NCBI GenBank assembly: GCA_022496185.1
Contig: WTXG01000216.1
Span: 1-62,574 of the forward strand
DNA: 62,574 bases
Direction of reading: 5' to 3'
From: Multifurca ochricompacta
Taxonomy: Eukaryota; Basidiomycota; Agaricomycetes; Russulales; Russulaceae
Part shown: in pieces, positions 1 to 8,002 of the stretch
Layout: each line of letters starts with the position of its first letter
How positions within the stretch are numbered: position 1 is the first letter of the stretch
The notes under the pieces: generated by a model
Databases searched by the model: none
What the model was told of the DNA's origin: nothing
What the model saw: only the letters and a program-made list of their open reading frames with translations
Program-made: the position numbers and the translations under genes

Positions 1-299
1 CTTCCAAGCAGCCTCATGCATAGTCAGCAGCTTCATACGTTCGGCCAGATCCACCTCTACGGGCATGTCGTCGACTAACCCAGCAGACGCCAATAGTGCC
101 GTGTATTGCAGAGCCATTGATCCCTTTACGAGATCGTTCATTCGATGACATGTCTGCAGCACCGTTAAATGTCAGCGTATATCCACCCACGTCCCACCAG
201 TAAAATGCGTGCCTGCTGGCTAGCCAGAATCGTTGAGCAACCCCCCCAATGCAAGATCCTGATAAGGATTTCGCTGGGTAGCGATAAGAGGTTGACCAT
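1..299 (-). CDS. F-box protein, 5' part (runs off left edge)
   Basis: F-box proteins are the substrate-recognition subunits of SCF ubiquitin ligases. Seen: the minus-strand ATG is at 299-297. Exon 1 (299-213, 29 codons) reads MVNLLSLPSEILIRILHW and continues as an F-box-like motif. A 59-bp intron (212-154) is proposed with a GC donor, an internal GCTGAC branch-like site and a CAG acceptor. Exon 2 (153-1, 51 codons) stays open to the edge and contains LQYTALLASAGLVDD and AERMKLLTMHEAAWK, the pattern that follows the F-box in many basidiomycete F-box proteins. The unspliced minus frame gives a 99-residue ORF that breaks this pattern, so the spliced model is preferred. The GC-AG intron is unusual but fits frame and family. 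The C-terminal substrate domain is outside the window. This is the only host gene seen. Confidence 0.72.
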
Positions 300-968
300 G
301 ATCTACCACTCAACGATGGCGTAGAGATAAACGATCTTGAGAATGAGTGGGCCTTCTTAAGAGGTACTAGAGGAAAAGCTGGAGCTGGAGGTTGGTTGTG
401 TAAACGGTATCGGTTTCAGCAGTCAAGAAGATATTTTGAGGTTGGAAGGGTCGTTACTTGGACCAAAGGTGTCGAACCTGTGGTTTATATGTGAGTGTGA
501 GCTTGGGACTAAGCACTAAATTTTACCGTTTAAGTGTGGAGAGCGATGAAACCCGAGTCGGACCAGCCCGACACTCACTGGATGCATGAGAGTTGGTGTC
601 TACTACTAGTTGTGATCAGACCTGGTAGTATGTTTCGTTTCATGTTCATGACGTACCTGTTACCCCCGCCGGCCCCCCGCCGGGGCTTCAACTACCGGTA
701 TTCGCCGCCACCGACTTTGACTTGCGATGACCATAGAATATTAAAATATCTCTATCTCCCATCCCTTTGTTGCCATTTGGCCACAGACTGTCACATCATT
801 TTTGTACACATTGGTACCATCTCCTAAGGTCAATAAGACTTTACTCTTTCAAACTGTTTTGGTCATGAAAGCACATGCATGAGTTTCAGATTTAGTACAA
901 AATTGTGAGATGTCTTTTTAATGAATGCTGCCTGAGGTTAGATAATCCAAACTACCTAGAATGGTAGT
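300..968. other. Upstream region of the F-box gene; no gene recognised
   Basis: No convincing coding sequence. An open stretch at 534-827 (plus) has no recognisable domain and looks like chance. A TATA-like TATAAA reads on the minus strand at 489-484, about 185 bp upstream of the F-box start codon, and could be its core promoter. A GC-rich inverted repeat, GCCGG/CCGGC around a C run, lies near 670-687. Base composition is more CpG-rich than the transposon DNA that starts at 971. Confidence 0.4.
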
Positions 969-970
969 TA

Positions 971-2016
971 CAGTAGCCCACAAAACCATTCCAATGTTTG
1001 GCCATCCTGAAGAGATTGACCTACCACACAATGAGAATAATTTCCAAAATTAGTAGAAATTGGTAGATGATAGTGTAGCATCTAAGCTTCAATTAGAGCC
1101 TATACTAATGTCAATTGAGTCAGTGGTTCATGATATATAAAATGTTTAGTGAGGCATTATCATTGGAACAGTTTTGTGGCCAACATGTGAGATGACAAAA
1201 CCAGTATCTGGTGGTCATGGGAATGCATTAACAGTCATGTGACAATGTTTAATAAGTTGAACACACACCAAATAATCATCAACAACACTTGCTTCTTACC
1301 ATGCATGCCCTCTCTGCTGCCTAGTGATGTTCCGGCCTGGCTTGGCCCAAAAGCCGTGGCTTTGGCTCGGCCTGAGGTGGCTCTGGCTTTCCTGAAGTCT
1401 GGGCCGAGCCAAAGCCGCCACAGACGGCTTGGCCCTGGCCCGGCTTGGCCCAAGCCGCGGCTTTTGGCAGAGAAAATTTTATGACATATAACCAGTAGTT
1501 ATAGTTCAGCTAATCCAAATCTGACTTAGTGTGTTACGTATTGCAAAGCTATATCGAAGAAAAAGTTTGAAATGCTGTGATAAACATGATCACGTGACCC
1601 AAATCAACCACTTTGTGATCAGATTTCTACTGATTTTGACGATTGCTATTGCACTTGTATGTGCTGTTGAAAGCCGCGGCCTGAGCTGGCGGCTTTGGCT
1701 TTTAGTTTCTCTGAGCCAGGCCAAAGCCCTTGCTGGGCCGTCACAATGGCCTGGCTTGGCCCAGCCCAAACAGGCCTGGCTTGGCCCGGCTTCCGGCTTT
1801 GAGCCGGGCCAGGCACATCACTACTGCTGCCAAAAGGACTCACATCATCTTCCTTCTCACTTCAGGCAAATCTGCCCATAAAGTGTCAACTATGACTGGC
1901 CATGGCACTATTATCATCTCAAGATGGGTCATAAATACTGCCCTTACCATCCCAAGTCAAATGGAGGGAGACCAAGGAAGCTGACAGAGAGAAATGCTCA
2001 GCATGCTGTTTGCCTT
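971..2016 (+). mobile_element. Tc1/mariner-like element, truncated (copy 0), interrupted by a hAT
   Basis: Starts at the TA dinucleotide 969-970 with CAGTAGCCCACAAAACC, the same terminal inverted repeat (TIR) as the two palindromic copies further right. It contains the 5' end of a Tc1-type transposase: a first helix-turn-helix region (KRTHIIFLLTSGKSAHKVST), then in another frame the GGRPRKLTERNAQHAV region with the GRPR motif that separates the two DNA-binding subdomains of Tc1 transposases. Similarity to the other copies stops at 2016. The DDE catalytic domain and the right TIR are absent, so it is immobile on its own. It is older than copies 1 and 2, with several substitutions, and is split by a hAT at 1322-1823. 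Confidence 0.85.
1322..1823. mobile_element. Non-autonomous hAT-like element (502 bp)
   Basis: Inserted in Tc1-like copy 0. It is flanked by a perfect 8-bp TSD, CTGCTGCC (1314-1321 and 1824-1831), and has TIRs TAGTGATGTTCCGGCC and, from the right end reversed, TAGTGATGTGCCTGGCC. Eight-base duplications and TIRs beginning TAGTG or CAGTG are hAT hallmarks. The interior is made of GGCTTGGCCC/GGGCCAAGCC-type short repeats in both orientations and has no transposase, so it depends on an outside hAT transposase. Open frames of 65-116 codons inside it are repeat-driven artefacts. Confidence 0.9.
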
Positions 2017-2027
2017 TAGGGCTGCAC

Positions 2028-3201
2028 TGTTATGACCTCTGCCTAGCAACCCTCTTTTCTTCACTATCCCCAATGCTGATCCTGCCCTTCCCCCTATGCT
2101 ACACTTCATGATTATGTCTCCTTCCTGGGACCTGTCACATGCCTTGCTCCCTTCCCTGTGACTGCCTTTGCATTTGTTTACATTGCTTTGCTTATGATTG
2201 TCTTCTTATCTCTTATCTTTAAGACCAGACACTTACTTAATTCCCTATCAGAAGCCAGGCTTTATGCCCTCCACTTTCGTATATTTGGGTCCACATGACT
2301 TGGTAGTCTCTTATCTTTAGATGCTCATACAATTATGTATATAAGTCCACTGTAGCTACACTGTAGACTTCAGACTCAACTTATTGAATACATTGGTTAG
2401 TGTTTGCCATGGGTAACCTGCGGGTAAAAACACATGGACCTGTACCTGTACCTGCATGTACCCAGACCCTTACACCAAGGGTACAGGTTTGCCATACTAC
2501 AGGTACAGGTACACCACGGGTCGTATACCTGCAGGTAAGGGTAGATATTTACATTTTAAGTCTGATAGCCTAGAATAACATTGTACTACTTAAGCTATAA
2601 TCCATTCATCATCTGGCCATTCTTCATTGTTTTTGGTATCAGGTTGAGATGCTGCATACTTTAAATCAGCAGTCTCTACATAACTGGCCTTCATCCAAGC
2701 TCCCAAACATAGAAGAGCCTGAGTTGTATGCAATGGGACCACTGGGTCTGTATACAGTATCTAGAATACATGTACTGTATAGTTTTTCTGTGGCTGGTGC
2801 AATGCCACATGCATTGCCACCCTCATTGCTGCCCTTCCAATTTCAGCTTACCTGCTCTGGCGGGTAAGGGTTGGGTGTCTGCGGGTAGGGGTCACATGAG
2901 GGGTATGAAGATGTGACCCCGACCTGTACCCGCATCTACCCTGACCACATACCCGGCAGGTTGCGCCTACCCATAGCGAACACTAACATTGGTGCTTGTC
3001 TTCTGGACATCCCTCTGAATCTTTGACTTGTTCATCTCAGTGCCTTTGGCACTCTTCTACTCAACAAAGGCTCAGGGAACAGCCCCTCTGACTTTGACTT
3101 ATCCCTCTTGAACTCCAAGGAATCCTATTGGTTCCTTATCCAAGTAACATGTACAGTGCTGTCACACAAGTCGTGTGGAACGTCCTGCACTGGACATAAC
3201 A
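2028..3201 (+). repeat. 5' LTR of Gypsy A (split by a hAT)
   Basis: Begins TGTTATGACC and ends GGACATAACA. Without the 588-bp hAT and one TSD copy it is 578 bp, against 577 bp for the 3' LTR. It carries TATATAAG at 2338-2345 and, 34 nt from the TATA start, AGACTCAACTT (2372-2382). That stretch is the exact reverse complement of the primer site at 3204-3214. Transcription probably starts at or just before 2372. Confidence 0.93.
2398..2985. mobile_element. Non-autonomous hAT-like element (588 bp)
   Basis: Flanked by a perfect 8-bp duplication, ACATTGGT (2390-2397 and 2986-2993). The intact LTR relative at 33815 shows one ACATTGGT and no insert. TIRs: TAGTGTTTGCCATGGGTA and, reversed from the right, TAGTGTTCGCTATGGGTA. 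Subterminal regions are dense in ACCTGTACC/GGTACAGG and CCTGCGGGTA motifs, plausible transposase-binding repeats. No transposase is present. It differs in sequence from the hAT at 1322-1823, so two hAT families are present. Confidence 0.92.
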
Positions 3202-3203
3202 TC

Positions 3204-3214
3204 AAGTTGAGTCT
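3204..3214 (+). promoter_or_regulatory. Self-priming primer-binding site of Gypsy A
   Basis: AAGTTGAGTCT lies two bases after the 5' LTR end and is the exact complement of LTR bases 2372-2382, which sit where the transcript should begin (34 nt from the TATA start). No tRNA-type TGG site is present. This matches the Tf1/sushi strategy in which the mRNA 5' end folds back to prime minus-strand synthesis. The same two-base offset and complementarity recur in the other Gypsy elements here. Confidence 0.8.
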
Positions 3215-3220
3215 CTCACA

Positions 3221-4039
3221 GTGGCTTCCAGTTGCAGTCAGACCCTCTTCAAAGAAGAACTTATTGAATGCAGAGACGAGAATAACCTTTCACAACAAGT
3301 ACTTGGCTCTGCCACCTGGAAAGACTTTGAATCTGAGTTTGGATACTACATCTATCATGGCAGAAGATACCAACTGGTAGAATATGACAATGAGAAAAGA
3401 GTTTGGTATTGAATCTGATACTCAGATAGCTGACACTCTTGGGTCACTACAGGACCCACCCCACCCAAATTCAGACTAGGACTGTGGAGAGAAAATCCCC
3501 TGGCCATTGTCATGGACTCTGAACCAGAAGAGTACATAGAAGAAAATAGTGAAGAAGCACTGGTATTAGCATTGACTACATCCCCAGTTGCACCTGCAGT
3601 TGTCATGTCCAGAGCCCCTGCTTTGACAACTCCCCAGATCTCCATACAATCTACCAATACAGTCACCCCATTTTACCAAAATATGTCAACCATCGCCACT
3701 CAGCTCCCCAACCCAGCCCTGCCAGTAGCACCACCAAACATCCCCCCCCCTTCTGGATGTCTGTCAGGGGTGTTACCTCAGACATTCACAGGGGATCGCT
3801 CACAGAGCAAGAAGTTTATGTTGGAATTTATGACATTCAAAAATTTCAACCATGATGTCTCCCAGATAATCAATCCCTTCCAACGTGCCAACCTCTTCTT
3901 GTCTCTTATTTGAGGGGATGCCATGGACAATTGGACCATGGAACAGCTGGAATGGCTCAACGAACAAATTGAGGGTGGGCATTGCACCACAAGCAAAGGA
4001 CTCTGGGAAACTATTGCCCAGTGGTTCAAAGACGCATTC
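3221..4039 (+). pseudogene. Gypsy A gag, N-terminal part
   Basis: Begins with GTG in the context CACAGTGGC, reading MASSCSQTLFKEELIE if GTG is used. A fold rich in aromatic residues (WKDFESEFGYYIYH) is followed by a Pro-rich linker and the retrotransposon capsid start (LPQTFTGDRSQSKKFMLEF). In-frame stops TGA at 3410-3412 and 3416-3418, and in the LIRGD motif near 3911, each replace a CGA arginine of relatives. It ends at the B insertion (TSD CATTC 4035-4039) and resumes at 26758. Confidence 0.85.
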
Positions 4040-4421
4040 TGTAATGCCTGGTGTGGGCATTCGGCACGACATGTGACAAGTCGCGTAGCAAAACTATGAA
4101 GTCAGGTATGTACTGTCTTTCAAGTACATGGAGTTCAGGTGAGAAGTCAATACCAAGGAGCTAATCCCTTAGTATTGGTGAGCAGAAGAGTGCCAAAAGC
4201 ACTGAGACAATTCAAGAGTTGGGTCTTAGAGATCACCCAGAAGGTAATGCACCAAGTCAATTGAAGAAGTTGAGTCTGAGGCATACAGGCTATCTAGGCA
4301 GGCCTTATATACATAACAGAGGTCAGAGTCTAAATCAGAGTACATACTTGGTGTATCAACGAAGCTGTAATCTAACCAAAGGGGGAATGGAGTCAGGGTG
4401 GGCCAGGTGAGAATATATGTA
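4040..4421 (-). repeat. 3' LTR of Gypsy B, distal part
   Basis: Matches the 5' LTR of B at 26160 onward, starting TGTAATGCCTGG where that one has TGTAACGCCTGG. It is preceded by the TSD CATTC and cut by palindromic Tc1-like copy 1 at TA 4420-4421. The missing remainder is at 11013-11225, in reversed orientation after the inversion. Lengths 382 + 213 minus the duplicated TA give 593 bp, identical to the intact B LTR. Confidence 0.95.
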
Positions 4422-6031
4422 CAGTAGCCCACAAAACCGTTCCAATGTTTGGCCATCCTGGAGAGATTGACCTACCGCACAATGAGAATAATTTCCAAAA
4501 TTAGTAGAAATTAGTAGATGATAGTGTAGCATCTAAGCTTCAATTAGAGCCTATAATAATGTCAATTGAGTCAGTGGTTCATGATATATAAAATGTTTTG
4601 TGAGGCATTATCATTGGAACAGTTTTGTGGCCAACATGTGAGATGACAAAACTGGTATCTGGTGGTCATGGGAATGCATTGACAGTCATGTGACAATGTT
4701 TAATAAGTTGAACACACACCAAATAATCATCAACAACACTTGCTTCTTACCATGCATGCCCTCTCTGCTGCCAAAAGGACTCACATTGTCTCCCTCCTCA
4801 CTTCAGGCAAATCTGCCCATAAAGTGTCAACTATGACTGGCCATGGCACTATTATCATCTCAAGATGGGTCATAAATACTGCCCTTACCATCCCAAGTCA
4901 AATGGAGGGAGACCAAGGAAGCTGACAGAGAGAAATGCTCAGCATGCTGTTTGCCTTATCTCCTCTGGCAGGGCAGACACAGATGTGGAAGTGACTAGAG
5001 CACTTCAGAAGTTGTTAATGGGTTCCTCTATCAACATACAATGCCCATCCATCCTCCCATCAAAATTTCAAGCCATACCTGGCCCCTCCCATATCATACA
5101 CCCCCATTCCATCATACAGTAACCCACAAAACCATTCCAATGTTTAACCATCCTGAAGAGATTGACCAACCACACCATAGGAATAATTTCCAAAATTAGT
5201 AGAAATTGGTATATGATATTGTATCATCTAAGTGTCACTTAGAGCCTATACTGATGTCAATTGAGTCAGTGGTTCATGATATATAAAATGTTTTGTGTAG
5301 CAATGTCATTGGATTGGTTTTGTGGCCTATTGCACTTATGATGGAATGGGGGTGTATGATATGGGAGGGGCCAGGTATGGCTTGAAATTTTGATGGGAGG
5401 ATGGATGGGCATTGTATGTTGATAGAGGAACCCATTAACAACTTCTGAAGTGCTCTAGTCACTTCCACATCTGTGTCTGCCCTGCCAGAGGAGATAAGGC
5501 AAACAGCATGCTGAGCATTTCTCTCTGTCAGCTTCCTTGGTCTCCCTCCATTTGACTTGGGATGGTAAGGGCAGTATTTATGACCCATCTTGAGATGATA
5601 ATAGTGCCATGGCCAGTCATAGTTGACACTTTATGGGCAGATTTGCCTGAAGTGAGGAGGGAGACAATGTGAGTCCTTTTGGCAGCAGAGAGGGCATGCA
5701 TGGTAAGAAGCAAGTGTTGTTGATGATTATTTGGTGTGTGTTCAACTTATTAAACATTGTCACATGACTGTCAATGCATTCCCATGACCACCAGATACCA
5801 GTTTTGTCATCTCACATGTTGGCCACAAAACTGTTCCAATGATAATGCCTCACAAAACATTTTATATATCATGAACCACTGACTCAATTGACATTATTAT
5901 AGGCTCTAATTGAAGCTTAGATGCTACACTATCATCTACTAATTTCTACTAATTTTGGAAATTATTCTCATTGTGCGGTAGGTCAATCTCTCCAGGATGG
6001 CCAAACATTGGAACGGTTTTGTGGGCTACTG
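4422..6031. mobile_element. Palindromic Tc1-like element, copy 1 (1,610 bp)
   Basis: Flanked by TA (4420-4421, 6032-6033). Two 693-bp arms (4422-5114 and 5339-6031) are exact reverse complements as far as can be read. They surround a 220-bp inner element with its own TA duplication. Each arm starts CAGTAGCCCACAAAACCG and encodes the N-terminal DNA-binding part of a Tc1-type transposase in two overlapping frames (KRTHIVSLLTSGKSAHKV, then GGRPRKLTERNAQHAV). Neither arm has a DDE domain, so it must move with a supplied transposase. It is identical in length to copy 2 at 11226-12835. Confidence 0.93.
5117..5336. mobile_element. 220-bp mariner-type MITE at the palindrome centre (copy 1)
   Basis: Sits between TA 5115-5116 and TA 5337-5338, at the exact dyad CCATCA-TA-TGATGG. 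Its ends are CAGTAACCCACAAAACC and, reversed from the right, AGTGCAATAGGCCACAAAACC. The interior resembles the outer 211 bp of each arm (for example CAATTGAGTCAGTGGTTC and ATATATAAAATGTTTTGTG), so it is a divergent solo terminal-repeat unit of the same family. Confidence 0.88.
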
Positions 6032-6033
6032 TA

Positions 6034-7388
6034 GCTTCGGCTACACATGCTCCCTTCTTTGGGCAATCTCGGGACATGTGTCCTTGGGCTTTGCAGCGGA
6101 AGCATCTCCCCTCCTTCATCAGGGTCTGCCGTTCATCTTCTGTGAGTGTGGCACGGACACGGGTTCTATCCGCCGAAGTATCCATGGCGTTTGGATCCCG
6201 TGTTGGGGCGTGCCCTGGTGATTTCACTCCAAAAGCTGCCTTCCACTGATCCCTTGTTTTCCCTTTCTTTGTGTCAACCCCGAACCTTGTCTGAAAGTCG
6301 AGGTAATCTTGTTGCTGCCGACATGCAGCATCTACCCAGTCGTCCCAGGTGTGTGGGTGGTGGAACTGGATTATGTTCTTTACCAGGGGGTTGGGGAGTC
6401 CTTGCGAGAAGAGGTCCAATGTAGCCTCTTCATCGGTGTCGTACCCAGCGCGATTGGCTAGGCTGCGGAATTTGGCGACGTATGCATCCAAATCCCCTCT
6501 TTCCATTTTCAGTGTTTTTAATTCCCTGGCCACCTTCTGCTTCGCCTGCCCGTCTGTAAAGGTGTCTTTGAATCGCTGGGCGATTGTTTCCCACAGTGTA
6601 GGACTTGTGGTTCGTCGCCCGGACGCTACTTGCTCATTCAGCCACTCCAACTGCTCCATTGTCCAATCATCCACAGCTTCTCCTCTAATAAGTGACAGGA
6701 AGAGGTTGGCTCTTTGGAATGGATTGACCATCTGTGGGACATCATGGTTGAAGTTCTGGAAGGTAGTAAATTCCAGAATAAACTTCTTGCTTTGGGAGCG
6801 ATCTCCCGTAAATGTCTGGGGCATTACTCCTGAGAGTCGTCCCGATGGTGGTGGAATGTTTGGGATGATTGTGGTAGGAGGGGGAGGCGGGTTTGGGGTA
6901 GGGTCAGGGAGTTGTGCAGCGATTGTGGACATGGTGATCGGGTGGATGGTGTCGGTGGATCGTATAGATATCTGGGGAGTTGCTAATGCAGGGGCTCTGA
7001 TCGTAGCAGTCTCCGGTGCAACCTGGGTAGCAAGAGCTAATACTGGTGCGTCGTCGTTCTGGTCTGGTTCTATGTACTCTTCTTCAGAGTCGGTAACAAT
7101 GGCCGGGGGGTTCTCCCTCCACGGTCCTAATCCAAATTCCAACGGGGCTGGTCCTGTGGTGACCCAAGAGTGTCGTCGATCCGAGTACCGGATACGATAC
7201 CAAACTCTTTTTTCGTCGTCGTATTCTACCGGTTGGTATCTTCCGTCGTGATAGACGTAGTATCCAAACTTGGACTCAAAGTCTTTCCAGACGGCAGAGC
7301 CAAGTGTCTGTTGTGAAAGATTATTCTCGTCTCTGCGTTCGATGAGTTCTTCTTTGAACAAGGTCTGGCTTCAGCTGGAAGAAGCCAC
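6034..7388 (-). pseudogene. Gypsy C gag, N-terminal and zinc-knuckle part (in the inverted segment)
   Basis: Encodes the capsid/nucleocapsid precursor. Reading from GTG at 7388 (context AACGTGGC): aromatic N-terminal region, Pro-rich linker, capsid core (QTFTGDRSQSKKFILEF, FSQGLPNPLVKNIIQFHHP), then a CCHC zinc knuckle CFRCKAQGHMSRDCP. One TGA at 7374-7372 replaces an expected CGA; otherwise the frame is open for about 440 codons. It is cut at TA 6032-6033 by the palindromic element and continues in frame at 12838 once the inversion is undone. CpG dinucleotides are plentiful, a sign of youth. Confidence 0.92.
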
Positions 7389-7410
7389 GTTGGGAGGAGA
7401 CTCGACTTGA

Positions 7411-7997
7411 TGTTACGTCCGGTGTGGGACGTTCCACACAACTTGTGTGACAGCGTTCGTTCGCGATCAGGTAAGAGACCAATAAGGCCCCTTTGAGTAG
7501 TGTATGAGAGGTCAAAGTCAAAGAGGCTGTTCTCTAAGACGATGTTGAGTGGAAAGTACCAGAAGTACTGAGAGGGTCGAGTCAAAGCGTCCAAGGGAGA
7601 GTCCAGAAGACAAGCACCGATGTATTCAATAAGTCGAGTCTGAAGTCTACAGTGTAGTTACAGCGGACTTATATACGTAATCGAATGAGCGTCTAATGAT
7701 AAGATATTGGAGTCATGTGGGCCCAAATATACGAAAGCGGAGGGCGTAGAGCCGAGCTTCTGATAGGGAATTAAGTAAGTGTCCGGTCTTAGAGATAAGG
7801 AGATAAGAGATAAAGGAAAGCATAAGCAAGTATAAACAGCACGTCAATATGTACAAATGACGGTCACGGGGAAGGAAGTAGTGCACGTGAGGGGTCCCAG
7901 GATGGGGACGTGATTAGGAAGTGAAGGGTGGGCGGAAGGGAAGGGTCCGTGTTGGGGATGGTAAAGAAAAGTGGAGGACTTGGTCCTGGTCGTAACA
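7411..7997 (-). repeat. 5' LTR of Gypsy C
   Basis: 587 bp, the same length as the 3' LTR at 17800-18386, with only a few differences noticed by eye. In element orientation it begins TGTTACGACC and ends GGACGTAACA. Outside it, TGGCT (7998-8002) is the reverse complement of AGCCA after the 3' LTR (18387-18391), giving a 5-bp TSD across the inversion. The primer site AAGTCGAGTCT (7408-7398, minus) complements AGACTCGACTT in the LTR. Confidence 0.96.
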
Positions 7998-8002
7998 TGG
8001 CT

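Noticed and set aside
534..827. 97-codon plus-strand open frame upstream of the F-box gene
   Set aside because: No domain, no start context of note, and amino-acid composition (Pro/His/Tyr runs from a GC-rich palindrome) looks like chance.
1311..1331. CRISPR-like or satellite reading of repeated CTGCTGCC and GGCTTGGCCC motifs
   Set aside because: CTGCTGCC is the 8-bp target duplication; the other repeats have no regular spacer structure and the genome is fungal.
1531..1881. Open frames of 65-116 codons around 1,530-1,980
   Set aside because: They run across the hAT repeat array and its borders into the Tc1 remnant; coding is a by-product of GGCTTGGCC repeats.
4865..5588. Separate small genes on both strands inside the palindrome
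   Set aside because: They are the two identical, frameshifted N-terminal transposase fragments of the arms, not independent genes.
6349..7251. 300-codon plus-strand open frame
   Set aside because: Exact antisense of the well-supported element C gag. CpG-rich, low-stop reverse frames are expected there.
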